A DNA stretch of 64,000 nucleotides from CALBPI01 sp038533155 (lineage in GTDB: Bacteria > Pseudomonadota > Gammaproteobacteria > Steroidobacterales > Woeseiaceae). This document shows, one piece after another, positions 45,701 through 52,572 of the stretch (position 1 is its first letter; each line of letters begins with the position of its first letter). The stretch covers positions 1-64,000 of the forward strand of contig JBCAZH010000003.1 in assembly GCA_038533155.1 (NCBI GenBank). The letters run 5' to 3'. The translations under genes were made by a program, and so were the position numbers. Under the pieces are notes generated by a model that was not told the DNA's origin, searched no databases, and was given only the letters and a program-made list of their open reading frames with translations.

Positions 45701-45907
45701 GTCCAACTTCCCAGCCAGGCGTAGCGTGATTCGCCGTTGGCGACAATCGCGCGACAGTATCGCCACGCAGGCTGCGATAGCATGCGCATGTTGAAACGCT
45801 GGGCGTAAGTCGTCTACCGACAGGCGCGCTTGCTGCGGCAGGCGCAGAATTCTCGGAGCCGGTCGGTGCCCAGCCACGGGCTGCTTATGGAAGGGTAGCT
45901 TCAGCAT
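42722..45907 (-). CDS. NRPS-like adenylation-carrier protein with C-terminal hydrolase-2-like domain
   Basis: The 1061-residue protein has four parts. Residues 1-195 look like a remnant of the C-half of a condensation domain, without an HHxxxDG motif. Residues 200-690 are an adenylation domain with 'YVFYTSGTTGMPKGI', 'YVIYGCSEIS', 'YRTGDMGRVDRDGNIEILGR' and the catalytic Lys in 'NHNFKIDRSAL'. Residues 715-785 are a carrier domain with attachment Ser747 in 'LGGDSLSAM'. Residues 800-1061 have 'VLIVQPLGHEYMRARLIVQRL' and 'ACGDSAGDFEAV', like exosortase A-associated hydrolase 2, with no clear Ser nucleophile. It probably activates and carries one acid for attachment to a glycan or lipid. It is divergent from the CelD-like gene. 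Confidence 0.85.
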   Translation of the reverse strand: MLKLPFHKQPVAGHRPAPRILRLPQQARLSVDDLRPAFQHAHAIAACVAILSRDCRQRRITLRLAGKLDPPRELAVDVDPSLSLAAIAQRCHATLANIGNSVDTSDRSNTMMTFSLSREEIELPTDIALHFAVFVDREGLAEIVAAYDEALLSANTVRRMLEYWLLLLSSPDFLGQRVEDFNLMSREEQDALLRIASGGVSERAFEDVVNAIIDHASRQADAVALEFEDRTMSYAELAARVDSVASRLVELGLSGCFIGVCLEPGFDIHLALLGAMRAGAVYVPLDPAHPQQRIDLILDDVKPDLVITQASLAERFEGCATDVTTVAELSASRASGQPPSVSPEQPAYVFYTSGTTGMPKGIVATRANLSHYVGEAVDKYAMTADERMLSVARYTFSISLFELLAPLFCGGTVHLLPREHVLDIGRLADAIARSTMFHIGPSLIRPLLQHLELTGTQDTRFNRVRHASSGGDMVTPDVIDGLTRFFPQAEVYVIYGCSEISCMGCTYFVQRDVPVQKTFVGRAFPNVTASIRDESMRLVPVDVVGEIVFTGPGLVRGYLNRDELTSERFFDLEGNRAYRTGDMGRVDRDGNIEILGREDFQVQIRGMRIELGEIDATLKRAPGIRDAVATAAPDPDGNLEIIAFIVMDDIERLADARRFLREWLPDYMLPAHYQRLEKIPVNHNFKIDRSALPDPDPDMFLKAAALDGDSPDITDPIAQQVADAAGEVLGVPVRSLLSNFFDLGGDSLSAMRLILDLERRFAVRVYWLDLIRQPLQSIAEACGAAADVRQLPESVDTSCAGRGFFFGPDRTLYGQWHAKPGGVEQAVLIVQPLGHEYMRARLIVQRLSETLAANGAACVRYDAFACGDSAGDFEAVGVNRWCEDFNAALAYLIERTPGVPITVVSCASASLLLGSQLDLSNVDELVLFDPVSDGAAFIDDAVAAERELWRSNIAIRGWSALWSRNRKHDEVLGFAYNPGMLSDLRNRRADVRGIADLRIREFLSRPERHAAWANPVATEKYRAPLAWLDPSDMVSSIPETGVVSGLAKMILKDRAAPEHAQ

Positions 45908-46088
45908 CTTATCGTTGTTATCAGCGTTTTACCCCGCAGGGGTGCACTGCAGGGAAGATACCTGCGCGCACACCAGAAATACACCTAGGACAACCGATCC
46001 ACGCAAGACATCCCGAATCGATGACTTCGCCCGTCGTCGACGAGCGTCACAGCTGCTAGACTGCGTGCCGGGAAATTATGGTGACGGA

Positions 46089-47186
46089 ATGTCCATCACA
46101 GTCTTTGAGCTGAGTGTGTCCGACTTTGAGCGGTCGGGGGATCAGTGGGAAGCGCTGGCTGATCGTTCGGACAGCCCGCACCTGTTCAAGTCTTGGCACT
46201 GGTGTCACGCCTGGTGGTGTTCGATTTCAGCTCAAGACCGAGACGAGATTGAACTTAGGATTCTGGTCGCCGCCCGCGACGATTCGACATGGATCGGGAT
46301 CGCGCCGCTGTTCCAGCAGCGCGTGAAACGCGCGGGCTTGACGATCACATTGCTACAGTTCCTCGCCGGCGGCTATGGACGACAGACCATATTCCGTGCC
46401 GAATACAACGACTTCCTATTGGATCGCGATTGCGCGGCGCAAGCAGAGGCAGCCCTCATCGATGCCGTGTGCGCGCTGCGCGGCTGGGATGAGCTCGCAA
46501 TTTGCGACATCACCAGAAACTCATTGGCCGACGCGTTCGCCGAGCGCCTGCGAACGGCACCACGCTTGCTCGCCGACGAGATCGGCTATCGCGTCGATAC
46601 GTCGATCCCGTTTGACCAATACTTGGTCTTTTTGCGGGGAAGTGCCCGGCGGCAGTTGTTCAACAAACGCAAGCGTCTTGCCAACCAAGGCGATGTCGAC
46701 TTCGCTTTCGTCGACAGCGACCAGTGGCCACGGTTCTGGGATACGCTGGAGCAATTCCACCGCGACCGCTGGAACTATCGTCTCGGCCCCACTAAACGTC
46801 AATTCATTGAACGGCTCTGCGCCTCGACGGCAGCGCACGCGCCCCGCAATACGGCATCGCGGCTAACTCTAGGCGAGCAGACCCTGTCGGCGCTGCTGGA
46901 CATCGATTACCGGGGGCGGCGCTACAATCTGCAGGCTGGATTCGATAAAGATGCACCAAAAGGCATCAGCCCAAGCTTGCTGCATTTCGGATACGCAATC
47001 GAAGACGCCTGCGAAACGCCAGTCTCGAGTTATGAGTTCCTCGTCGGGAAAGGCCGCACGGAAAACTACAAAGCGCCGATTGCTACCGAATCAACAACCG
47101 CAAAGTCATTCGGTTTCCCGCGATTGTTCTGGTTGCGAACTCTGTACGCAATGAGCGATCTCGTAAGACGTTTGACCAATCGCTAG
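46089..47186 (+). CDS. GNAT-type acyltransferase, CelD/BcsL family
   Basis: The ATG at 46089 (MSITVFELSVSDFERSG) is chosen because the preceding 58 codons are Arg-rich and do not resemble the family. The 365-residue product has the usual CelD-like pattern: 'SPHLFKSWHWCHAWWCSI', a 'RQTIFRAEYNDFLLD' region, 'LRGSARRQLFNKRKRL' and 'RRYNLQAGFDKDAPKGISPSLLHFGYAIE'. These enzymes occur in cellulose and exopolysaccharide loci and are thought to acylate sugars. It overlaps tail-to-tail with the next gene by 4 bp and is divergent from the adenylation protein. Confidence 0.86.
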   Translation: MSITVFELSVSDFERSGDQWEALADRSDSPHLFKSWHWCHAWWCSISAQDRDEIELRILVAARDDSTWIGIAPLFQQRVKRAGLTITLLQFLAGGYGRQTIFRAEYNDFLLDRDCAAQAEAALIDAVCALRGWDELAICDITRNSLADAFAERLRTAPRLLADEIGYRVDTSIPFDQYLVFLRGSARRQLFNKRKRLANQGDVDFAFVDSDQWPRFWDTLEQFHRDRWNYRLGPTKRQFIERLCASTAAHAPRNTASRLTLGEQTLSALLDIDYRGRRYNLQAGFDKDAPKGISPSLLHFGYAIEDACETPVSSYEFLVGKGRTENYKAPIATESTTAKSFGFPRLFWLRTLYAMSDLVRRLTNR

Positions 47187-48922
47187 CGTGTACGGTCTTT
47201 ATTCCAGCGCGCCCGACGAAACAACTCATCGACATACGAAATCTGACCCAACTCAGCGTAGGTGTGGATTCCAATCGCACGGGTTGCGTTATCCGGCGGC
47301 ACATGCTCTAGCAAAACTTCGGAGTAAGCATCTTCAGAAAGCTCTGTGATTTCCATGAAATTTAACCCGTATCCGTAGCGAAACGTCGAGTCTTGCGTCG
47401 GTCGAATCAACCGCCCATTGCGTTCGAAAATAGCCCCGGCGGGTCGCGAAGTCCTGCAATCCGACACCACTGGGTTAAGCGCATGCGGCCGCCACGGGCC
47501 TAGGATCGAGTCCGAATAAAACAGGAAACACTCATCTTGGGACGAGATGGCAACGTGCGTGCGCACGTTCGCGAATAACCACCATTTGTTCGCCTGAAAC
47601 AACAGCGTTGCGTCCGATGCATCGATCTCTTCCATCAGCACAGCCTGCAGCTCCCAGTGGTAGGGAAAGTCTATTGCCTTGTAGAGCTCGACTGTCTGGT
47701 TTGCGGAGGTCTCAGGCAGCATGTAGTGCTCACCCTGCCACTCGAACACTTGCGGGTATGACAGGTGATATGGCTGCTCAAGAATGATGCGTGCCTCGCC
47801 GGAAAACTGCCCTTGCTCATCAATTGGCACTACTGACAAATGACCTAGTTGCCGCGAGTCGGCGTACTCTTCGAAAAACAGCCAATACTGCCCTTCGGTC
47901 TCATATAGAAACGGATCGGCGCGATAGCATCCTTGTGGATTATCGAAAACAGCCGAGAGTTCTGTTTGCTGCCCCAAGGAAAACTTGCCGGATTGGCGCA
48001 GTCGCCAACGCTGCTCGAAAAGGTTTGTATCGAGTAGCTGCAGGACCTTTCGCCACATGGCGCCGACTACGTACAGCGCGTAACGGACGGCGCTCGGATG
48101 TCCGGGCACGCTGTTTCTTGGCAGGCTTTGATCGGATCGTCGCTGGCACTCGGCAAAGAACTGAGCCGCACCCAGCTGCTGAAGTCGAGCCAGCGCCCTT
48201 GGTATCGCGTAGAGTGACTTCCAATAATGGCGAGAAACATTGTCGCGTGTCGATAGCCTGCTGGTCGCCATCCATGATTCGAACAGGACGATCGGAGCTC
48301 TGTTGGAAAACGTTACCGACAACACCGATCGCGTCAGCGTATCGCCGATAAGGGATGGCCAGAAACCTGCTGGATAAGTCTGCGCCAGCGTCGCCGGCGA
48401 GCCGAGAATCGACCAAACACCGTGATCGGCCATGGCTACAACCCTTTCCGGCACCTCACGCAGACCGCAGTGCACAACGACATCGAATGCCATATCTATC
48501 AACGCCTGGCATTGGGGCTGGCCTAACGGGTCAGTACATTGGACGTGCGGCAACCTGCCCAAAACCGACGCATCCGCCGGCTTCCACGCATCAACAAACA
48601 ATGCGTTTCTGTCGACCAGCGTTCGATACAGGTTTTGAATGCGTAAGCGCACGCCGCGACGCAGTCGGCCGTGACGCCATCGAGTTTTTTGGTTCGGCTC
48701 GCGCCTAGAAGACCGGCGGTCCGGCGCTCGAATCACGCCGACCAGTTCGACCGCTGCACTCTCGTGCAGGATTTCAACCAAGCGCTGCGCCCACGCCGGC
48801 ATGCTATCCCGATCCAAGTAGATGGCAACCCGAGTTTTTTGTTCTTGTGTTTGTTCGGTCACCGCGTACCCAGTTGTACCGTCAGAACCCAAATTACGGC
48901 AATCCACTCTGGACTGCATCAC
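47183..48922 (-). CDS. Formyltransferase-like plus beta-propeller protein (GIPC glycosyltransferase N-terminal type)
   Basis: Residues about 30-230 of this 579-residue protein have a formyltransferase-like core ('FDVVVHCGLREVPE', 'GVWSILGSPA', 'PAGFWPSLIGDTLT'). Residues about 320-560 form a five-bladed propeller-like repeat region ('YRADPFLYETEGQYWLFFEEY', 'YHLSYPQVFEWQGEHYMLPET', 'SRPAGAIFERNGRLIRPTQD'). The second part matches the N-terminal region of plant glucosamine inositolphosphorylceramide transferase 1. Bacterial homologues lie in polysaccharide clusters, and a sugar-modifying function is likely, but no activity has been established that I know of. The start could instead be an in-frame GTG near 48862. 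Confidence 0.78.
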   Translation of the reverse strand: MMQSRVDCRNLGSDGTTGYAVTEQTQEQKTRVAIYLDRDSMPAWAQRLVEILHESAAVELVGVIRAPDRRSSRREPNQKTRWRHGRLRRGVRLRIQNLYRTLVDRNALFVDAWKPADASVLGRLPHVQCTDPLGQPQCQALIDMAFDVVVHCGLREVPERVVAMADHGVWSILGSPATLAQTYPAGFWPSLIGDTLTRSVLSVTFSNRAPIVLFESWMATSRLSTRDNVSRHYWKSLYAIPRALARLQQLGAAQFFAECQRRSDQSLPRNSVPGHPSAVRYALYVVGAMWRKVLQLLDTNLFEQRWRLRQSGKFSLGQQTELSAVFDNPQGCYRADPFLYETEGQYWLFFEEYADSRQLGHLSVVPIDEQGQFSGEARIILEQPYHLSYPQVFEWQGEHYMLPETSANQTVELYKAIDFPYHWELQAVLMEEIDASDATLLFQANKWWLFANVRTHVAISSQDECFLFYSDSILGPWRPHALNPVVSDCRTSRPAGAIFERNGRLIRPTQDSTFRYGYGLNFMEITELSEDAYSEVLLEHVPPDNATRAIGIHTYAELGQISYVDELFRRARWNKDRTR

Positions 48923-49150
48923 GCGTTGCGACTATCGCACTGAATGCGTCAGTTTCCCAACACCCGTGTCTCATTCCACCGACATCCCGACCGATAACGA
49001 GAATTCAGGGGGTTACCGGCAAGACTTCGACCCAGGTCGACCAGAGTGTCCTCTGTCGCCGACAAACGAGCATTAATGGTAAATCGGTGAGGCTTCCGAA
49101 AAAACTCATAATTTCAACCACTTGAAGGTAGAGGTGCGCAAACACAATTC
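48923..49150. other. Intergenic DNA upstream of the sigma-54 promoter
   Basis: This is the first part of the 553-bp gap between divergent genes, the longest non-coding stretch in the window. I see no open frame with coding character and no repeat. It is the expected location for enhancer sites of a sigma-54 activator, but I cannot pick out a convincing inverted repeat. Confidence 0.5.
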
Positions 49151-49167
49151 CTGGCACGGATGTTGCT
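49151..49167 (+). promoter_or_regulatory. Sigma-54 (RpoN) promoter, full consensus
   Basis: The sequence ctggcacggatgttgct fits the -24/-12 consensus YTGGCACGRNNNTTGCW at every defined position, with the correct GG-to-GC spacing. Transcription would start near 49178, about 120 bp before the riboswitch and 300 bp before the lipoprotein gene. Such promoters need an AAA+ activator; none is encoded in the window. Confidence 0.88.
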
Positions 49168-49195
49168 TTTACTTAATTGGAAAAGCGAGGGCGTG

Positions 49196-49216
49196 AAACC
49201 CGCACTGCGGGGTTTT
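49196..49216 (+). terminator. Terminator-like hairpin in the leader, upstream of the riboswitch
   Basis: The stem cccgc/gcggg, extended by aaa/ttt across one bulged G, is followed by five T residues. It lies only about 20 bases after the predicted sigma-54 start site and before the riboswitch. If it works, most transcripts would stop here and the riboswitch would need read-through, antitermination or a second promoter. Confidence 0.5.
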
Positions 49217-49296
49217 TAACCCTCTTGTTACGTGACACAAGCCTCAATTTGCGAGTCAGGCGGTGTCGGCGCGATCACAACGTCGGCAAACTTGCT

Positions 49297-49390
49297 CTCA
49301 GTTGATAAAGGCAAAACCGTCGAAAGGCGGCGACGCAAAGCTACCGGTCTACAGGCGCAAGCCCACGACGGCGGAGTTACCAAACTTGAG
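49297..49390 (+). ncRNA. Cyclic di-GMP class I riboswitch (GEMM-I aptamer)
   Basis: The conserved core is present in order: aggcaaaacc, a stem closed by a GAAA tetraloop (ccgtc-gaaa-ggcgg), then gacgcaaagctaccggtcta, a variable second arm, and ggcggagttacc. The outer P1 helix can form between ctca-gtt (49297-49303) and aac-t-tgag (49383-49390). These are the hallmarks of the GEMM-I fold, including tetraloop and receptor. The ligand is most likely c-di-GMP; the related cGAMP variant cannot be excluded from sequence alone. It ends about 86 bases before the start codon of a surface lipoprotein in an exopolysaccharide locus, matching the usual c-di-GMP regulon. Confidence 0.88.
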
Positions 49391-49424
49391 CTCGCATTTC
49401 GATGCTCAGCCCGCCACTCAGATC

Positions 49425-49472
49425 CGGAAGCTCGCGATCGACGCCTCGACCTAGATACAGGTGGAGCTTCTG
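49425..49472 (+). promoter_or_regulatory. Candidate riboswitch expression platform (Shine-Dalgarno-sequestering hairpin)
   Basis: Bases 49425-49433 (cggaagctc) can pair with 49464-49472 (gagcttctg), a stem of 9 pairs with one G-U. The downstream arm includes the GAG of the AGGTGGAG Shine-Dalgarno (49459-49466) that serves the ATG at 49476. This suggests control of translation and not of termination. Confidence 0.5.
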
Positions 49473-49475
49473 AAG

Positions 49476-50816
49476 ATGATGCGCCAGAGACCTTCGGCCA
49501 TAAACGACAAACTGTTATTCGCGACATCGGCGCTGCTGTGCCTGCTGCTCGCAGCTTGTTCATCCAGCGAAGACGCGACAGAAAACACCGTCATCGGCGA
49601 TACGCCAGATCCGGCCCCAACGCCGATCGACAGTCAGCCGCCAGTCGTAAACATCCTGACACCGGATGACGACGGTCGAGCCGAGACGTCGGAGACTACC
49701 ATCGCGTTGTCCGGACAGGCTTCTGATAACACAGAAGTCACTCGGCTTTGGTGGTCTAGTAATCGTGGCGCCAGCGGCTCTATTGCTGTAGCAGAGAATT
49801 GGAGAAGCTCAGACATTACTGTGTTTTCCGGCAGCAATGTGCTCACGGTCAACGCGGAAGATGCGGCGGGTAACCGGTCCAGCGACACGATCACGGTCGT
49901 CTACCAGCCTGCGGCAGCGCCAGATGATGCCATTGCGATGGTCAGCTTTCAGGCGAATCTGGCAAACGCCGTCCGACTAGCCGACAACACCATCTCCCGT
50001 CAGTTTGCTTACCTGTTCTTCGAGCCGAGCGAGCAATGGACACAACGGGGCGTAACACAGGTCGAGTTTTACTGCTGCCGAGCATTGACAGGGGCTGCCC
50101 AAGACCACCTGCCACGAGTCATCGATTCCGCGCCACCATGGGCGCTGCCGATCGATCTCAATCAGTTTGAAGCGGGCACACGACGTGAGCTGTATATCGA
50201 TATCATCTACGCGGACAACGGTGAGCGCGCGAACCAACGCGTTGAGTTCAACCTGGCGACAGAATCAGGCGGCACTAACGCGGCGCCGAGCATAAGCGGA
50301 TCGCCATCCACGCGAGTCACCGCGGGTGACAGCTACTCATTCGTGCCAACAGCAAGCGACCCGGACGGCGACATGCTTACGTTCAGCGTGAACAATCTAC
50401 CACGCTGGGCAAGTTTCGATACCGCGACCGGCCAGATCTCGGGTACCCCGAGCAACAACGACGTTGGCAGCTTCAACAACGTTCGAGTACGTGTCACTGA
50501 TGGTATCGATACAGTTTCCCTGCCGCTTTTCGACATTCAGGTTGACGCCATCGCTTTGAGATCGGTGACGTTGAACTGGACCCCGCCTGATCGTCGGGAA
50601 GACGGCACCCCCTTAGATGGCCTGTCTGGTTATCGGGTTTACTATGGCCAAGTATCTGGCGTGTATCCGAACAGACGGGATATCAGTGACGGCGGCATAT
50701 CCTCCGCAACGGTAGACAATCTCCAGCCCGGCACGTGGTATCTCGCTATAACGTCGCTGGATAACAACGGTCTGGAGAGCGAACTGTCGAACGAAGTTGC
50801 TAAACAGGCGCAGTAG
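49476..50816 (+). CDS. Surface lipoprotein with Ig-like (He_PIG) and fibronectin type III domains
   Basis: The start is ATG 49476 or the adjacent ATG 49479, about 9 bases after the AGGTGGAG Shine-Dalgarno; the upstream GTG frame start overlaps that site. A signal peptide ends in the lipobox LLAAC. The roughly 446-residue protein then has an Ig-like segment (about 55-145), a middle unassigned region with 'VEFYCCRAL', a cadherin/He_PIG-like domain ('YSFVPTASDPDGDMLTFSV', 'GQISGTPSNNDVGSF') and a C-terminal FN3 domain with 'LNWTPPDRREDGTPLDGLSGYRVYYG'. It is likely an outer-membrane matrix or adhesion protein. Expression should depend on RpoN and c-di-GMP through the upstream leader. Confidence 0.85.
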   Translation: MMRQRPSAINDKLLFATSALLCLLLAACSSSEDATENTVIGDTPDPAPTPIDSQPPVVNILTPDDDGRAETSETTIALSGQASDNTEVTRLWWSSNRGASGSIAVAENWRSSDITVFSGSNVLTVNAEDAAGNRSSDTITVVYQPAAAPDDAIAMVSFQANLANAVRLADNTISRQFAYLFFEPSEQWTQRGVTQVEFYCCRALTGAAQDHLPRVIDSAPPWALPIDLNQFEAGTRRELYIDIIYADNGERANQRVEFNLATESGGTNAAPSISGSPSTRVTAGDSYSFVPTASDPDGDMLTFSVNNLPRWASFDTATGQISGTPSNNDVGSFNNVRVRVTDGIDTVSLPLFDIQVDAIALRSVTLNWTPPDRREDGTPLDGLSGYRVYYGQVSGVYPNRRDISDGGISSATVDNLQPGTWYLAITSLDNNGLESELSNEVAKQAQ

Positions 50817-50830
50817 TCGAACGTCTGCAG

Positions 50831-50856
50831 CCAGGCTTTGCGCATCGCATGCCTGG
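50831..50856 (+). terminator. Hairpin after the FN3 lipoprotein
   Basis: The stem ccaggc/gcctgg encloses a second stem tgcg/cgca, forming a compact hairpin 15 bp after the stop. The following sequence is only moderately T-rich, so some read-through into the second lipoprotein gene is possible. Confidence 0.55.
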
Positions 50857-51056
50857 TTGCCTCTGCTACTTTCTCGGGCAGCGCCTTAACGTTGCTTCCT
50901 AAGTCTCTGACACCGCTTAGTTTCAATTTTGTCGCAATATATCGACAGTTGAGGCGGTGTCGCGAGTAGGCCCATTATCGCGCCTCGTCAATTAAACATT
51001 CTGATTATTCGATGATTCCAGGTATCTGGTACCGGACTGCGGCCGCCTCAGAAAAC

Positions 51057-51440
51057 ATGTCGAAGATCGTAGGGTTGGCGCTGCTTTTTGCAGTCGCCGG
51101 GTGCGCCGGGGGTGGCGGCGGAGATTCGGTGGCCGCAACGGTCGAACAGCCGACAGCGCCCGGTGGGGGCGACAACACCTCAGGCTCGATCGAACTGACC
51201 TGGACGCCACCGACTGCTAAGGCCGACGGCACTGCCCTGACTGACCTGGACGGCTACCGCTTCTATCTCGGCCGCCAGAGCGGCGCTTATGACCGTACGA
51301 TCAATGCCGACAATCCTGGCTTATCGCGTTTTGTCATCGACAACTTGCAGTCTGGAACCTGGTTCGTCGCGATGACCTCGGTTCGCGCCAATGGCGTAGA
51401 AAGCGATCTGTCCAACGAAGTCGCGAAGAACGCAAACTGA
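51057..51440 (+). CDS. Small fibronectin type III lipoprotein, paralogous to the preceding protein's C-terminus
   Basis: The ATG at 51057 (MSKIVGLALLF) opens a signal peptide with the lipobox VAGC followed by a glycine-rich linker. The 127-residue protein consists of one FN3 domain, 'LTWTPPTAKADGTALTDLDGYRFYLG' to 'VESDLSNEVAKNAN' when read across its length. It parallels the last 90 residues of the preceding lipoprotein, including the same final 'LSNEVAK'. The two probably arose by duplication and act at the cell surface. It ends 6 bp from the convergent DegT-like gene. Confidence 0.82.
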   Translation: MSKIVGLALLFAVAGCAGGGGGDSVAATVEQPTAPGGGDNTSGSIELTWTPPTAKADGTALTDLDGYRFYLGRQSGAYDRTINADNPGLSRFVIDNLQSGTWFVAMTSVRANGVESDLSNEVAKNAN

Positions 51441-51446
51441 ACCTGA

Positions 51447-52571
51447 TCAACTTTCTAGCAGCGCTCGGACCGTCCGCTTGACGTCCTCGTGCGTCACCGC
51501 GGAGTGGATCGGCAGCGTGAGGACTCTCCCAGCAAAGTCCGTCGCATTGGTGAGCCTCGCTCGACATGTGCAATGCTGAGCCACGCCATCAATTTGCGGA
51601 AGAACAGCAGGATAGAGAGGCGTTGCGCCAAGACCTGCGCCTTGGAGACGAGCGAGCATGCGATCGCGTGTCTCACGCGATGGTGCAAGAACGGTATAGC
51701 GCAGCAATGGGCGACGACGATCCGCGTGGCACGATTGCGGCAAATCGACCCAGTCCAACTGGTCGGCCAGACCACGCTCCCAGAACGCCCGTCGCGTCTC
51801 GAAACCGGACATACGTATATGCGCGTCAACCGCCGCGAACACGGCGCGACGTCCTGCCTCAGTCAAGCCACGCAGATCAGTCAGCGGATGGAACACCGTT
51901 TCTCCGATACCGAGGCCGGGGACACGCGTCAGCCAGCCATAAACCGATGGCCGAATGACGAGGTTATACAGGGCACGCTTCAGGGCCGACGGCGCCGCTG
52001 CGGCAAACTCAGGTTCTGGCAGATCCCAGGCTTTGGACTGCTTACTACTCAGCCACACAGCGCCGCCGACCAGCGCGCTCGCGGGCTTTCCACGACCGTG
52101 ACTAAAAACAAGCGCATCAGAACTCGCAATTGCCGCTTCGGTTGGCGGAAATGCCTGACAGTGATCGTAAATTAGAGGCATTTTGTGACGATCGCACCAA
52201 CCGCGTAGCGCCTCTATTCGCTCATCAATGCCCTGAAAATTGATCGCGACTAGCGCAACACAGGCATCACTGCCTACCGTGTTCAACGACTCCGGCGCCA
52301 TCCAAGGGCGCTCGGGCTCCAGGTCGACTGGTACTGCCTTGGCGCCGGCGAACGCTATGGCGCTGACAACATCCGGGCAGGTGTACCCCGGCACGAGAAC
52401 CTCCGGAATGCCGACCACATCGCTTCGCTGGATAATGGCGCTCAAGACCGCAGCGAGTGACTCTGTGCCTGATGCAAAGTAATGCGGCTCAACCGCATCT
52501 GGCGGCGACCACATTGTGGGCGCACCGAATCCAGCAACCGGCTCGCCTACAGGTCTTAGTAAGGACCACAT
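51447..52571 (-). CDS. DegT/DnrJ/EryC1-like PLP-dependent enzyme
   Basis: The ATG at 52571 is preferred, 1 bp after the glycosyltransferase stop; the longer frame runs antisense-like through that gene. The 374-residue protein has the type I PLP fold: 'HYFASGTESLAAVL', 'VLVPGYTCPDVVSAIAFAGAKAVPVDLE', Asp136 in 'IYDHCQAFPP' (pyridine nitrogen contact) and the Schiff-base Lys162 in 'SHGRGKPAS'. Family members make amino sugars on nucleotide-sugar substrates. Sequence is divergent from typical sugar aminotransferases, so a different amino donor or acceptor is possible. It belongs to the - strand group with the glycosyltransferase and sulfotransferase. Confidence 0.82.
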   Translation of the reverse strand: MWSLLRPVGEPVAGFGAPTMWSPPDAVEPHYFASGTESLAAVLSAIIQRSDVVGIPEVLVPGYTCPDVVSAIAFAGAKAVPVDLEPERPWMAPESLNTVGSDACVALVAINFQGIDERIEALRGWCDRHKMPLIYDHCQAFPPTEAAIASSDALVFSHGRGKPASALVGGAVWLSSKQSKAWDLPEPEFAAAAPSALKRALYNLVIRPSVYGWLTRVPGLGIGETVFHPLTDLRGLTEAGRRAVFAAVDAHIRMSGFETRRAFWERGLADQLDWVDLPQSCHADRRRPLLRYTVLAPSRETRDRMLARLQGAGLGATPLYPAVLPQIDGVAQHCTCRARLTNATDFAGRVLTLPIHSAVTHEDVKRTVRALLES

Positions 52572-52572
52572 G

